A DNA stretch of 64,000 bases from Euborellia annulipes (GCA_023213315.1 JAKCPI010013920.1:1-64000), one strand, 5' to 3'; counted from the stretch's first letter, positions 20,271-31,202 are shown. Notes: a model not told the origin generated them from the letters alone. Program-made: numbers and translations.

Positions 20271-20940
20271 AAATATGTATTTGATTGCAAAGCTTTCTTT
20301 ATCCGTTGTATGGTATTAACAATTTTTAATTTTACTGTATACCAACCTGATCAAACTGAGCCATCTCGATTAATCGATTATTAAAAAAAAATTATCGATT
20401 AATAGATTATTGGATGCATCCAAATGAAATCGATTATTTTTCGGCCAAAAGCCAGTTTGAAAAGATGGGATGAGACTCGTATACTCAAAAAAAAATATAT
20501 ATATATATAGGGTAAGAGAAAGTAAAAATGATCAAATGATTTTCCGCAAGAGGGAAAAATCGAAATTTTACTAAACTCCGGATCCAATAATCGATTCGAA
20601 ATTGATTATCGATAATCGATAATCAATTATTGTTTTCCATAATTTATTTATACATGCATCCAAATGAAACTTCCCCACATTACTTACTTTAAACCCATGA
20701 ACAGAACAGCCCATAAATGTTTTTGAGCTATTTTTTTTTATTTCAAAAATGATTATATACGCGTATATTGAATAGTATTTTTGATTTACCAAAAAAAGTC
20801 CTTGGTGGATAAGGATAGTTTTGCATCTCAGCTCCATATTTATTTAATTCAACTGGTACGTTTACTCGGTTTCAAAATGAATAGGAACCACTGGCCATTA
20901 AACAAAACTGTTAACACTGTTGTCCTTTTCTACTATTTTA
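20271..20940. other. AT-rich; short F1 end and duplicated block
   Basis: GCATCCAAATGAAA occurs at about 20415 and 20655. ATCGATTATCGATAATCGAT-like palindromic motifs lie near 20590-20625. An F1 terminus GGTAAGAGAAAGTAAAAATG is at about 20511-20530. Confidence 0.35.
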
Positions 20941-20949
20941 AATAAATAA

Positions 20950-21118
20950 GATTGGGGGGTGGGGAAGTAAAAAATTTTGGGGGGGGGGGTTCCCAAAAAA
21001 ACCCTTTGGGGGGATTCATTTTTTAAAAATTTTATTTTCATATGTTGTTATTAATGACTACCTTTTTTTAAATTTTGATGTTAGGGGTGGTTTTTTTTTT
21101 TTTTTTTTTTTTTAAAAG

Positions 21119-21150
<32 letters not shown>

Positions 21151-21245
21151 TTTTTTTTTTTATTTTTTTTTTGGGGGGGGAAAAAAAAAAAAATAAAAAA
21201 AAAAGCCGGGGGGAAAAAAAAAAAAATTTTTTCTACTATTTTATA
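20950..21245. repeat. Homopolymer-dominated tract
   Basis: Long runs of T, A and G with almost no other bases at 21088-21235, and G runs near 20970-20990. May be real low-complexity DNA or a consensus error. Confidence 0.7.
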
Positions 21246-21264
21246 TAAGGCAAAGACTGATAGA

Positions 21265-21480
21265 AAGGGGAGGTAATTACCCCCCCCCCCCCCCCGAGAT
21301 TTGGGAAAAATATTTTACTTTGAAATTAAATTTTATTTTTATTATAAAAATAATTAATACTTAAAAATTTGATTTGTATATACATTTTTACTTTCTCTTA
21401 TTTATATATGTAATATTGCGATCGTGTTAAAAATTCGATGTCGAAGATATTCTCCCGAAAAACTCCTCTGAATCCACCCT
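21265..21480 (+). repeat. R3 repeat with F1/F2-type insertion
   Basis: GGTAATTACCCCCC, AATACTTAAAAATTTGATTTG and a final CCTCTGAATCCACCCTTG are shared with R3 at 47990-48475 and 61165-61440. An ACTTTCTCTTA terminus with GATGTCGA follows at about 21389. Confidence 0.55.
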
Positions 21481-21484
21481 TGAT

Positions 21485-22215
21485 ATAACGTATGTATTTG
21501 TGTATAAAAATTGCTCTGTGGATTTTTATTTTAATAGGATTGAAGGAGATGAACTAATTTTTTTACATTTAATTGTCGATGTTTCTAGCATCGGATTTTT
21601 TTCTTATAATTGCTTACTCTTTGCGACCCTCGTATCCTTCGTTCCAATCAAAATTTTTTATTTAAGCTAATATTAGAGATGTATAGAATAGAGTTATCTT
21701 AGAAAAAATCATTAGCGACCTCTGACGATCCTCCCCACCCATTTTTTTATTGTTCCTAAGAAAAATAAATTATATAAAAAGTTGACATTTTAATTGAAAA
21801 TATAGCTAATTAATTTGGCGGATTTGTTTATATAGGCCTTATCAATGGGAGTCTGTCGTCTCTCATCCTCTTTCTTCCCCCCCCCTCCCCCTCTCTACCT
21901 TCTTCCTAACCAAAATCCAGGAACCGTCACTGAATTAAAATTTTCTCGTTAGTTGTTTGCCTATAGATTTTTAATTGGAGGTAGTTTCAACAGGTAGATG
22001 ATAAATAAAAATTTTCAATATTTTCTATTCAATGTTTCGATGTCAAAAAAAATTTATTTTTGTCAAGAATTACAATAAAAAAAAAATTCATCAAACAACA
22101 TTTCACCTACTTCAATCATTAAATTATAGACTCCTGAGTTCAAAAAAAAAATTAATTTAGACATTCTCGATTGTATTTCATATTTTGTTATTCTAATTTT
22201 CAAAGCTAAACTTTT
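21485..22215. other. AT-rich sequence, nothing recognised
   Basis: No gene or repeat that I can support. Confidence 0.35.
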
Positions 22216-22219
22216 TGCC

Positions 22220-22300
22220 CTTGGGCCATAGCTTAGTAGTAAAGTTCCTGCCTCTTGTGCTAGGAGTCAAGGGTTCGCATCCCTCTCAAAGACAAAATTT
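22220..22300 (+). repeat. SINE-B head
   Basis: A-box-like TAGCTTAGTAG, then GTGCTAGGAGTCAAGG and B-box GGTTCGCATCC, as at 36155. Beyond 22300 the sequence turns into homopolymer runs. Confidence 0.6.
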
Positions 22301-22555
22301 TTTTTTCTGGTGGGGTTCCTCCTCTTTTTTTGGGGAGATGAAAAAAAAAATTTTTTCTAAAAAAAAAAAATTCATTTTATTTCTTTTTTTTTTTTTTTTT
22401 TTCTTTTTTTTTTTTTTTTATTTTTATTTAGGTTTTTTTTTTATTTTTTTTTTAATTTTATTAAAAGAGGAGGGAAGAAAAAAAATTTATTTTTTTTATA
22501 ATATAAAAATCCTACTCTACAATTTTTTTTTTTTTTTTATTAGAAAAAAATGAAG
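22300..22555. repeat. T/A homopolymer tract
   Basis: Runs of T and A dominate. The long phenylalanine-rich open frame here is a compositional artefact. Confidence 0.75.
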
Positions 22556-22847
22556 ATGTCATTATTTGAGTTCTTCGTTTATATTAAGGAATTTTATAAT
22601 TGACAAATGAGAATCCACTCGTGGGATCAACCATTTCTGGGCCTAACTTGATTTTAATTAATTTTTTATTCCTTTAAGAGAAAAACTGAAATGAAAACCA
22701 AATTTTCTTCACCCACAATGATAAAATTGAATAAACCAAATAATATTTCATACTACAACAATTAATACTTTTAATTACTTTACAGTTTAATTTTTAATAA
22801 AGAGGCCAGTCAAGTAATTATCAGTTGCCCAATTTTTAAGTTTTGAT

Positions 22848-23153
22848 TAAAATTCAAAAATCAATTATTTTTTACATGCTCTTTAAAATTTATTTTTTTA
22901 TTTTGCTCTCAAAATTGGTTGAAGCACACTCTACTCTTGAACTTCATAGGAAAGATAGGAGAAATGGTTACCATGGTAACAAAATATAAATATTTTTCTC
23001 TGTTTATAAATTTGACATCTTGAATTCTAATATATTGGCGGCAACTAAATATATCTCGACACAAAAAATCTGGTGTGACACAGTACACAACTTTCTTTTA
23101 CCAAAGGTAAGAGAAAATTATGGGCTGTGCGGTTAGTCACACCAGATTTTTTT
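22848..23153 (+). repeat. F1 element, right half
   Basis: From ATTCAAAAATCAATTATTTTT through GGTTACCATGGTAACAAAAT to the CACCAGATTTTTTT terminus. Left half missing. Confidence 0.7.
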
Positions 23154-23880
23154 AAATTGATAAATTATTTTTAACTAATTATATCCGGCCTGTAAATAAG
23201 TCCCAAATAAATATGAATAAATAGAGTTGGATAAAACCTATGAATAATTAATTAATTAATGTCCCTTTAAAAAGAAAAATAATTTTAATTAATACTATTG
23301 GAATTACGTTTTAGTAAAATATTCCTTTAATAAATTTTTAATAAAAATTATAATAACAATAATGATGTAAAAAAAAAGAAGGAGAGAAGAGGTGAATAGG
23401 AATGGTTGGGATGAGGAATGGTTGCATATTTCGGAGATCTCCCCCGGAGGTCGAAAAGGGTCTCTCGGGTGTTGGGTCCCATGAGGGTCTCGTCTCGTCT
23501 CTTGTTCAGGCAGGCAGGCAGGCAAAGCAAGGCAAAGCAACTCCTTTGTACTAGGCTCTTCGCTCTCCTCTCTTTCGCTTACCTGCCTGGCCCTGGTTGA
23601 GTGCGATGGACTCGATTCCCGGCTCGGTCACTTACCTCCAGCGTATACTGCAGAATCAACTCACATGCGGAAACTCAATCCTCGTCTATTATTCATTTAG
23701 TGCAGAACACACCTATCGATTGTTCTTTTCAATCACAACAATAACCCTCGCCATCCATACTAATTGGCGCTTCTTTTCAAAATAACAAAATAATTTATAA
23801 TTCATAATTTTTCTAAATAATAATAAATTAAAATTCTTAATTTATTTAAAGAGAAATATATTATTATTTTATAAAGTGCA
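23154..23880. other. AT-rich flanks around a GC-richer island at 23410-23640
   Basis: The island contains a GGCA tetranucleotide run (23513-23524) and GTCTCGTCTCGTCTC. Overlapping frames on both strands give no recognisable protein. Function unknown. Confidence 0.35.
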
Positions 23881-23882
23881 TT

Positions 23883-24332
23883 TTTTACTTTCTCTTACCT
23901 ATATACGTTAATATATATAAAGAGAAAGTATTGGATTCAAGTCAAAAATTCTATGTCGATATTTTGATGGATATACACGTTTCGAGTCCAAAAAAGTGGT
24001 TTTCGCAACAACATAGTCTGTCTATCTGTATGTGTGTGGCTCTAACTTTGAACAAAATATCTCAAGAACGAAAATAATTAGGAGGTTGAAATTTTATATT
24101 TAAGTTAGGCATTCGCCTGGGACCTGATACCAAGCTTTTGAACAAAATCGGCGAAAAAGTACTAGTACTTTACTGATTTACTTTTTCAGTTTTTTTCAAT
24201 TTTCTCAAAATTCGCTCTAACGATTTTGATTAAAATTCATAAATCACTTATCTTTTATATGTTCGTTAAAATGTATTTTCTCATTTTGCCCTTGAAATCC
24301 CTTGAAGCACACTTTACTCTTGTACTTCATAG
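23883..24332 (+). repeat. F1 element, left two-thirds
   Basis: Begins TTTTTTACTTTCTCTTACC and runs to CACACTTTACTCTTGTACTT, then stops. It lacks the CACCAG hairpin. Confidence 0.7.
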
Positions 24333-24531
24333 TTTCATTCCAGCATAAATAGAAAATGGCATATGTCAATGGGGTGTTTATCTCCTTCACTCCCCAGTAA
24401 AAATTGAAAATGAAAGAGAAGTTGAATAATTTTTTTCTAATTCATAATGAATTTATTTTTTGTTTTTTAATTACAATATTTATTACGTTTATTTTATTTC
24501 TTCGTATCCTTTAAGCTAGAGGCCATTGAAC

Positions 24532-24681
24532 CAGAGCCGGATTAAGCAAGACTAGCTGGCTACCTATCAATTTAAATAAATAGTGATGGGGTCTAAAAGG
24601 CCTCAGATGCCGAAAAAAATCTAATATTGCTTGGGGCCCTTAGGCGATCGCCTACTCCGCCTAATGGATAATCCGGCACTG
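24532..24681. mobile_element. hAT-type MITE, 150 bp, containing SINE-B tail sequence
   Basis: Ends CAGAGCCGGATTA and TAATCCGGCACTG are inverted. The flanks CATTGAAC and CATAGAAG agree at 6 of 8 bases, as an old 8-bp duplication might. The interior holds the SINE-B tail (CTACCTATCAATTTAAATAA, CTCAGATGCCGAAAA). Confidence 0.55.
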
Positions 24682-24959
24682 CATAGAAGGGCAAGGATTA
24701 AAGTGAAATTTTTGTTTTGTTTTGCTTAATATTTTCATAAATATTTTTCCCCATCTTTGCTTTCACCACTTGAATTGGAATATATTACAAAAGGTAGCGA
24801 ATTTCTTGCTTTATATTAGGTAAAAAATTAATCAATACAAGTTACTCAATAAAGAAAAACACTTGATGGTATGTTTCAATTTGTTTATTTTTTTGGTTTA
24901 AAAATACTTGATATGTATTTCGACAAATTTTTTTTTATTCTGATAATGACACGTTGAGT

Positions 24960-25140
24960 TCTCTTTTGCTCAGGAGCCCACATCTTGTGGGTACGTGGTT
25001 GGCGACCACGAGCTGCCCTAGCTGGGACTGGTAGTACTTCTTTTCTTTGCATGTCAGTCTCTTTCCTTCTATATTTTCAACAGGCGTCAGACCGTGCGAC
25101 GGGCTGGCCTGTTCTATTTCTTCCCGGCAGCAAAAACCCC
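24960..25140 (+). repeat. 5S rRNA-like SINE, copy 1
   Basis: TTGCTCAGGAGCCCACATC, TGTGGGTACGTGG, GGCGACCACGAGCTG and GCGTCAGACCGTGCGACGG match 48120-48313. GGGTACGTGGATGGCGACC resembles the GTACTTGGATGGGAGACC part of 5S rRNA. The 5S kinship is moderate; the repeat identity is firm. Confidence 0.6.
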
Positions 25141-25212
25141 CTCCCCTCTTCTTGATTGCTGGATTATTATTATATGATAAGGATGTGATATACAGGCAGC
25201 CTATATTTTCTC

Positions 25213-25244
25213 GACGTTTCGAGTGCCAATCGCACTCATCACAC
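25213..25244 (-). ncRNA. Hammerhead-like core with 6-bp stem II
   Basis: Minus strand: GTGATGA overlapping GAGTGC, short loop, GCACTC, then GAAACGTCGAG. Stem II is well formed, but the CTGA strand reads GTGA and the spacing is shifted. Confidence 0.4.
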
Positions 25245-25275
25245 ACAAAATTGATCTTAAAATGTAAGGTTAGTT

Positions 25276-25950
25276 GACATGTAGTTTAGCAACGTCTTTA
25301 TATTCTCTTGAAAAATTATCTTTACTGTTTGGAGGTCGAATGATTTTGTTGAATTTTTGTAGCAAGGAGGGTTCGAACTTGCGTTTGATTGGGTTTATTA
25401 ACCCCCAGCTTATCCGATCGCCTCTTTTATTTTAATATTAAAAGTTGTGTAGAAAATTATTTCTGAAATCACAAATTTAAATTACTATTTTATCTCTCCC
25501 ATATATAATTATTGCGTTCTCATCACAGACGAGAGAATGAGATAGAGAGAGAGAGACGCCATTGACGTCACTAGTATGTTTATCAGTTTTCTCCTCCTCC
25601 GTTTGCTATTCTCTTTAAAATCATCTTCTAAGCAGCAACAAATTCAAACTGAATTTTTATTTTTATTATTATTAGATTAATAATTTTGTTTCATATCATA
25701 TTCATTTTCTTAGAATTTTATAAATTTTGATTATTTTTTTTTCCAAAAAAAACACTTTTTTCCCATTCCATATAGGCCTATATTTTAAAATATTTTTTTT
25801 TTGAGGGGGGTATGTTGACTCTATGGGCTCATCCCTCCCTTCGCCCCTCAAGAAAAACATACGCTCCTTTATGGTATATAGATTCCCACAGACACTGTTA
25901 ATGTAGTGATAAGTCATTTGGGCTGTCTACTCTCTTTCATTCATGGAAAA
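25276..25950. other. AT-rich sequence; weak tRNA-like trace
   Basis: 25370-25430 contains GGGTTCGAACTTGCG, B-box-like but without a convincing partner. A GAGAGAGAGAGA run is near 25535. TGACGTCA lies near 25563. No gene. Confidence 0.35.
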
Positions 25951-25956
25951 AATTTT

Positions 25957-26462
25957 ACCAATTGTTTATTTGTTAAAAATTAGCATCTTAATGAATGTTT
26001 CTCCTTTGAGGAAAACCCAACACAAAAACAAAAAAAAATGGCTTTGTAAAATTGAAGTGAAGCCTTTTCAAAAAAGCATCCTATCAAAATAATAAGAGGA
26101 CTTTTAATTGTATATTTCATTTCATTTTAAAAAGAAAACACCTCTTAGGAATCTTTCACAAACGAGAACACGAAATTGTTTATGTTCCCCATAGTATATA
26201 CTCCATCCCATCTCGCTTGTTGATAAGTTTGCCCCCTTCCCGCCCCCGCACGGGGGGTAAATTAGCGCCGTTACCGTAAATTAAAGTGTTTTCTTTTTAA
26301 AATGAAATGAAATATAGAATTAAAAAATGTTCTTATTAGTTTGTTAGGATTGTTTTTTTGAAAAGACTCCACTTCAATTTTACAAAGCCGTTTTTTTCCT
26401 GTATGAGTTTTTCTCAAAGGAGAAACATTCATTAAGATGCTAATTTTTAACAAATAAACAAT
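25957..26462. repeat. 0.5 kb foldback element
   Basis: Arms 25957-26145 and 26281-26462 are diverged inverted copies. Examples are AAAAATTAGCATCTTAATGA against its complement near 26432, and the TTTCATTTCATTTTAAAAAG block. The spacer of about 135 bp ends GC-rich. No coding. Confidence 0.65.
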
Positions 26463-26629
26463 TTGTAAAGTTTAAATTTTTTCTCATCTTCTTCTTAGTC
26501 ATTTGTTTGTCACGATGTCTAGAGTAAGGGGTGGCCAACATTTTCAACAGGAGAGCTAAATTTTTAAAATAATTTTTCCTGCCGGGCCACACCTAACTCA
26601 TGGTGTAATGCTCTTTTGGTGATATTTAT

Positions 26630-26717
26630 GTTACATTAAAGATTTGAATGCCAAATGGCTTAAATAAGAATGCCTGGACCCCCAATATGTATATTAATTA
26701 ATAAAGTGAGTGTTAAA
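26630..26717 (+). repeat. SINE-A fragment, internally deleted
   Basis: CCAAATGGCTTAAATAAGAA and GCCTGGACCCCCAATATGTA, then directly the GTGAGTGTTAAAAAA tail. The TATATGGCC segment is missing. Confidence 0.6.
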
Positions 26718-26740
26718 AAAAAATACATTAAAGACAATAT

Positions 26741-27152
26741 AAAAACCTGGGGTGACTGGTTGCACACTGCCTCACAGCACACAACTTTGTGTCGAAACAT
26801 ATTTAGTTTCGGTCAGCACGGTACATTTGAATTCAAGATGTAAAATTTATAAACAGAAAAATATTTATATTTTGTTGCCATAACAACCATCTCTTCTATC
26901 TTTCCTAAGAAGTACCATACAAGAGTAAAGTGGTCTTCAAAAGATTTCAAGAGCAAAATAAGAATATACATTTTAAAGAAATATACATCTAAAAAATAAT
27001 TGATTTATGAATTTTAATCAAAATCTTTGGAGCGTATTTTGAGAAAATCGAAAACGTATATATCCATCAAAATCGCGAAATCCAATTTTTGACTTTCCAA
27101 CCCAATGCTTCCTCTCTAAATATATACATATATACGTAAGAGAAAGTAAAAA
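26741..27152 (-). repeat. F1 element, internally deleted
   Basis: Starts with a degenerate CACCAG hairpin and keeps the right body. It jumps from GAAAATCGAAAA to ACGTATATATCCATCAAAAT and ends AAGAGAAAGTAAAAA. The deletion removes the central AGTACTAGTACTTT block. Confidence 0.65.
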
Positions 27153-27459
27153 TGAAATGGAAAAATATATGTATGTATATATTATATAAAACCCAAAATT
27201 TTCAATGAATCTATTTGAATTTAAGTATACATATGATATTTGAAACCGCGGATAACGCAATAAGAAAAATTATCCTAAATCGGCAATAAACTCGCCCACC
27301 GAATGCGGGCTTTGATACTAGTTTACAATAAAGTTATTATTTTTTTTTTTTTAATTATTTCTCCCTGAGCTACTTCCCGGATTATAAGCATGTTTGCTTT
27401 ATCGCCTCAGCTAATCGCCTCCTCAAAGAATTTAATTACCTTTGATTAATTTTAATTAT

Positions 27460-27590
27460 TCAAAGGGTTCGCATTCCGTTTCAGGCGAGAAATCTATTTA
27501 TTTTTGAATTGGATACCTATCAATTGAAATAAATACAGGATCTAAATGGTCTCAGATGCCGAAAAAAGCCTTAAACAAGTTTTCTCAAAA
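27460..27590 (+). repeat. SINE-B partial copy
   Basis: B-box GGGTTCGCATTCC, then TACCTATCAATTGAAATAAA and CTCAGATGCCGAAAAA. The A-box side is lost. Confidence 0.55.
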
Positions 27591-27594
27591 GAAT

Positions 27595-28190
27595 CATTGA
27601 AAAAATTTTCTTTATGAAGATGACTCATTGAAATAAATTTCAACATGAAGTATATGACTTTGCTACCTGTTAATATAAGAAAGGTCTGTTTTTTTTTTTT
27701 TTTATTTATATTTATCATCATTCGACATTGACTTTCAATTGAGTTGCGGGGGAGAAGTGAATGGATTCAAGAAGGAAGAAGGGATGGAAAGGACGTAAAG
27801 ATATCGAGAAAGGGATGAATGTGTTGACTTCCCCCCTCCATTTCTCGCCTCTCTTTCTCTCAGGTGACAGAATGGCACGTGGACCCTCTCAGATTTCAAA
27901 GCAATTGATACATTTCTATTGTGTTCTTTTTTGTTAAATTAGAAGGAAAAAAAATGACACTAATTTCTTTCAATAAGGCGGAAAACAATATTTACTTTGA
28001 AGAAAAAAAAATAAACTTCACTTTTTACTACTTATGGACATGAATTAAAAGAAATTTTTTAAACATATCGAATGCTGGATACTGTAATTGCCAAATTGAA
28101 TTGATTATATATTAAAGTTGTATGGTAAAACATAGAGTTCTATATCTTCTCTATTTAAATTAAAAAAAAAAAAAAATTATTATACTCTGT
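27595..28190. other. AT-rich sequence, nothing recognised
   Basis: No gene or repeat that I can support. Confidence 0.35.
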
Positions 28191-28199
28191 ATCATTGTT

Positions 28200-28292
28200 T
28201 TTATTTATTCCCTCCGTTCCAACAGGATGCGAACCCCCAACCTCTGGTATCAGAAGCTGCTCTAGCCCTGAGCCACAGGTCAAGGGTTTCTA
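28200..28292 (-). repeat. SINE-B head
   Basis: Complement shows A-box-like TGGCTCAGGGC and B-box GGGGGTTCGCATCC. It lies at the edge of a nested inverted repeat. Confidence 0.55.
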
Positions 28293-28413
28293 CTTTTTAT
28301 AAATGTAGCATTTAAAAGTATGAGCAGAATGGCAGCCAGGAATCAAATTAGTTAAAAAGCTTTTAAGTCTATTTTTTAATTTTTTTATTTTTTTATTTTT
28401 TATTTCAATCGTC

Positions 28414-28446
28414 GACGTTTCGGACGCAAATCGCGTCCTTCTTCAG
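28414..28446 (-). ncRNA. Hammerhead-like core, best-formed stem II
   Basis: Minus strand: CTGAAGA, extra A, stem II GGACGC/GCGTCC around GATTT, GAAACGTCG. Six perfect stem pairs and all core bases apart from the single extra base. Confidence 0.65.
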
Positions 28447-28654
28447 GACAATTGATAGTATAAATCAGATTGGTGTATTTTTTTAACAATATAAAATCAC
28501 ACTTTAAGAATATGATTATTTGAAACTGCATATATTTAGGCTTCCATGAATGCCATAAAATATTTTGCAATTTCAAATAATCTCATTCTTAAAGTGTGAT
28601 TTTATATTGTTAAAAAAAATGCACCCATCTGAATTATACTGACTATCAATTATC

Positions 28655-28686
28655 CAGAAGAAGGACGCTATTTGCGTCCAAAACGT
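28655..28686 (+). ncRNA. Hammerhead-like core, partner copy
   Basis: CAGAAGA, extra A, GGACGC/GCGTCC, then AAAACGTAG. Stem II is kept, but core bases at both strands have mutated. Confidence 0.4.
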
Positions 28687-28837
28687 AGATTGAAATAAAA
28701 AATTAGATTAATTTTAAACTGGTAACCGTTGGCTCTAGTTGAAACATTATGCTTTAATATGAGAATTAAATTAAAGTATGATACACAAGGTTTTTGTTTC
28801 AATGATTTATTTATATAACATTACCACTTTATACGCA

Positions 28838-28870
28838 TTTCATATGCGTCATCATCGGAAGTGAATTACA
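28838..28870 (-). ncRNA. Hammerhead-like core, diverged
   Basis: Minus strand: CCGATGA, extra T, ACGCAT/ATGCGT stem, then ATAAAGTG in place of GAAACGTC. Stem is intact, catalytic strand is not. Confidence 0.3.
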
Positions 28871-29219
28871 CACTGTTATATAAATAAATCATTGAAACAA
28901 AAAACCTTGTGTATCATACTTTTAATTTAATTCTCCTATTAAAAAATTCGAACTTGAAAATATTTTGTTTAATTTGATTTCTGGCTGCCATCCTGCTCAT
29001 ACTTATCAATTATACAGCCACTACCTCACCAGCATTTATTTTGGAACAAATTTTTTCAAAGCAAAGTTTCGAAGAAACTAATTTGGTACGGATGCTATAA
29101 GGGGGGAATGTGCCTACTTGTCAAGCTATTGATACCATATCAACCTAAAAAAATATTAAAACAAAATTATAAAATCATCAACATACCAATAATCAGTAGA
29201 AAAATATTCAAATGTAGCA

Positions 29220-29330
29220 ACTAATGGCTTCTTTGCTTCTTTTTGGGAGGATCACCTATCCCCAGATTCAGCAGAGTTTGACGTTGCTTAACTTCAATGA
29301 TCTCGGTGTTCCTCTTCGCTACTCTGTATC
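29220..29330 (-). repeat. 5S rRNA-derived fragment
   Basis: The + strand reads GACGTTGCTTAACTTCAATG preceded by GATCACCTATCCCCA, close to the complement of the 5S rRNA internal control region and its GGATGGGTGACC segment. Both ends are abrupt. A pseudogene or SINE head, not a working 5S gene. Confidence 0.55.
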
Positions 29331-29384
29331 ATAAAATACACTTTAATCTATTCTTTTGGATAAGCAGTGGCTGTCAATTACCAT

Positions 29385-29465
29385 TAAAATTTCGAATTTT
29401 TAACTCAATCTCAATACTTTTTTTCTCTATACTAGATAGGCCTATATAGGTTAAGAGAAAGTAGG
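29385..29465 (-). repeat. F1 left-terminus fragment
   Basis: CAATACTTTTTTTCTCTATA and GGTTAAGAGAAAGTAGG form the end hairpin. Confidence 0.5.
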
Positions 29466-29504
29466 ACGGCTGCTTCATCTTTTTATATTTCTATGAAATT
29501 AATT

Positions 29505-29745
29505 TAAAACAAATTTGGTGTGATATAACCGCACATTACACAACTTTTTCTTACCTTAAATAATTGAAATTTGTGTGCTGTGCAGTCACAACAAATTTTT
29601 TGCGTTGAGATATATTTATAAGGGAAGAACCGTTGTAAAATTTGGAAAACGATAAACATGTATAATTTGTGGCAACCATCTATTCAATTTTTTCTATGGA
29701 GTACAAGAATAAAGCGGGCTTTAAACAATTTTTAGGGGAGGAGGA
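29505..29745 (-). repeat. F1 right-half fragment, diverged
   Basis: Degenerate AAATTTGGTGTGAT hairpin, then GAGATATATTTATAAG and GGAGTACAAGAATAAAGC. The most diverged F1 copy seen. Confidence 0.55.
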
Positions 29746-30410
29746 TAAAAATAAGGAAAATAAAATATTATTATTCATTATCACAGGAAAAACTTTTAAA
29801 AATAATTTCCTATAGTTCGGTGGCCTCTAAGAAATAGTTCATGGCTTTTTTCTAGAACACTGAAATAGAAGAGATTGATGAGATTCACCTTTTGAGACAA
29901 GGTCTAAACCTTGGATGGGTGTCCCCGTGCCGTGCGAACAGAACGAGAAACGCAAAACAAAAAAGGAAAACGGGCCGATCAAAGCATTCGGAGTGTTAGT
30001 GGTCATCCGAGGATGGCTTTGACAAGGCAAGGTCGCAAAATATATTTTTAAAAAAAATTTTCTTTTTCTTCCATTCCTGATACAAACCACCAGCATAAAA
30101 TACCCTTATACCAGGTTTTAAACGGGGGCCTTCTCGGGGAGGGGAATATTCCACCAGACCAATTTTCCAAATGATTGCTTTTAATATAAATAAGAATAAA
30201 TAAAAAAAATATATTTTTATATAAATTTATATTTTTAGGATTGAAAATTTTTGTTTTTGTATTATTTTATAAAATAGGGGGGGGAGGCGTCATAAGATTA
30301 ATTATTTTTAAGGGAGGCGTTGTAATATAAAGTTTGGAAACGACTGAATTAAGCTTAGCCTATATCGAATGAAATTTAAAAATTTAAATTTTCTAATAAA
30401 ACTTGAAACA
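29746..30410. other. Unassigned sequence
   Basis: 29860-30050 is less AT-rich, with an 85-codon minus-strand frame of no recognised family. The rest is AT-rich. Confidence 0.35.
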
Positions 30411-30463
30411 TGAACAGGTAGATGAAGGCGCCAGCAAAGAAAAAAACTTTATTTAAATATGTC

Positions 30464-30494
30464 GACGTTTCGGGAAAGTCGCTCCCATCCTCAG
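30464..30494 (-). ncRNA. Hammerhead-like core
   Basis: Minus strand: CTGAGGA, extra T, GGGA/TCCC stem II with a 7-nt loop, GAAACGTCG. All elements intact. Confidence 0.6.
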
Positions 30495-30765
30495 GACCTA
30501 CGGACATCGAACAATTTATTTGGTGTTAGCCAGGCAAAATTACAATTAATCTTTACAAGTATTTTTTAAAAAACAAAACATGACAAATGACTTACGATAA
30601 ATTATTAATGTTGTTTAGATTGATACATGTAGGTCATACAAGATTATAATACAAATTTGCATATACCATTAAATGTATGTTTAATTGTCTATGAGAATTG
30701 TAGTAGGTGCCTGGGCTTAATTTTGCCTGGCTAACACCAAATAAATTGTTCGATGACCGTAGGTC

Positions 30766-30798
30766 CTGAGGATGGGATCGACGCGTTCCCGAAACGTT
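30766..30798 (+). ncRNA. Hammerhead-like core, partner copy
   Basis: CTGAGGA, extra T, GGGA...TCCC, then GAAACGTTG. The cleavage triplet GTC is changed to GTT, which still fits the NUH rule but pairs differently in an ACGU dimer. Confidence 0.5.
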
Positions 30799-31090
30799 GA
30801 CGATATTTAAATAAAGTTTTTGTTCTTTGCTGGCTGCCTTCATCTACCTGTTCCTGTTGATTATCACTCAGCCATTAATTTCTTCTTTTTAAAACTTGAA
30901 ACGTAATATTTATCCAATTTTTTTTCACTTAAAATTTTAATTGGGATTCCCTAAAAAAAAAAGAAAAAGAAATTGAATCAAAGACTACTTTAACTTTTGC
31001 CAAAAATCTATTCGGCCGAAGTTTGAAGTTCAAACATGAATCTTTTATATTGGAATATTTCTCCTATATTCATAATTTTGTATATATTCA

Positions 31091-31202
31091 CATGGGCGTA
31101 ACTAGAGAATTTGGCTGGGAGGGAGCTTGGGGCCAGCTATCCTCCGGGGGGCCTATTTTTCTCAATTTTTCTTGGGGGGGCACCCCCCTAGTTACGCCCA
31201 TG
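31091..31202. mobile_element. hAT-type MITE, 112 bp
   Basis: Ends CATGGGCGTAACTAG and CTAGTTACGCCCATG are perfectly inverted over 15 bp. Flanks TATATTCA and TGTATTCA agree at 7 of 8 bases. The interior is G- and C-run rich. Confidence 0.75.

Larger units (their letters stand above)
24855..25275 (-). mobile_element. Hammerhead-bearing unit split by a 5S-like SINE
   Basis: The minus-strand core is at 25213-25244. A 5S-like unit lies at about 24960-25140 between this and a CTGATAATGACACGTTG trace at about 24938. The overall element boundary is uncertain. Confidence 0.35.
28315..29010. mobile_element. Nested inverted repeats with paired hammerhead-like cores
   Basis: Outer pair: AAGTATGAGCAGAATGGCAG at about 28317 against its complement near 28990. 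Inside are two palindromes. One is 28395-28705, with cores 28414-28446 minus and 28655-28686 plus. The other is 28761-28940, with ends around AAGTATGATACACAAGG and a diverged core at about 28838-28870 minus. Confidence 0.6.
30413..30857. mobile_element. Head-to-head pair of hammerhead-bearing units
   Basis: Palindrome with ends around GAACAGGTAGATGAAGGC and its complement near 30838-30855, and arms meeting near 30633. GCCAGGCAAAATTA at 30530 matches TAATTTTGCCTGGC at 30718. Cores at 30464-30494 minus and 30766-30798 plus. No ORF. Confidence 0.7.

Noticed and set aside
22215..22553. Phenylalanine-rich 112-codon frame
   Set aside because: SINE-B head followed by T runs; low complexity.
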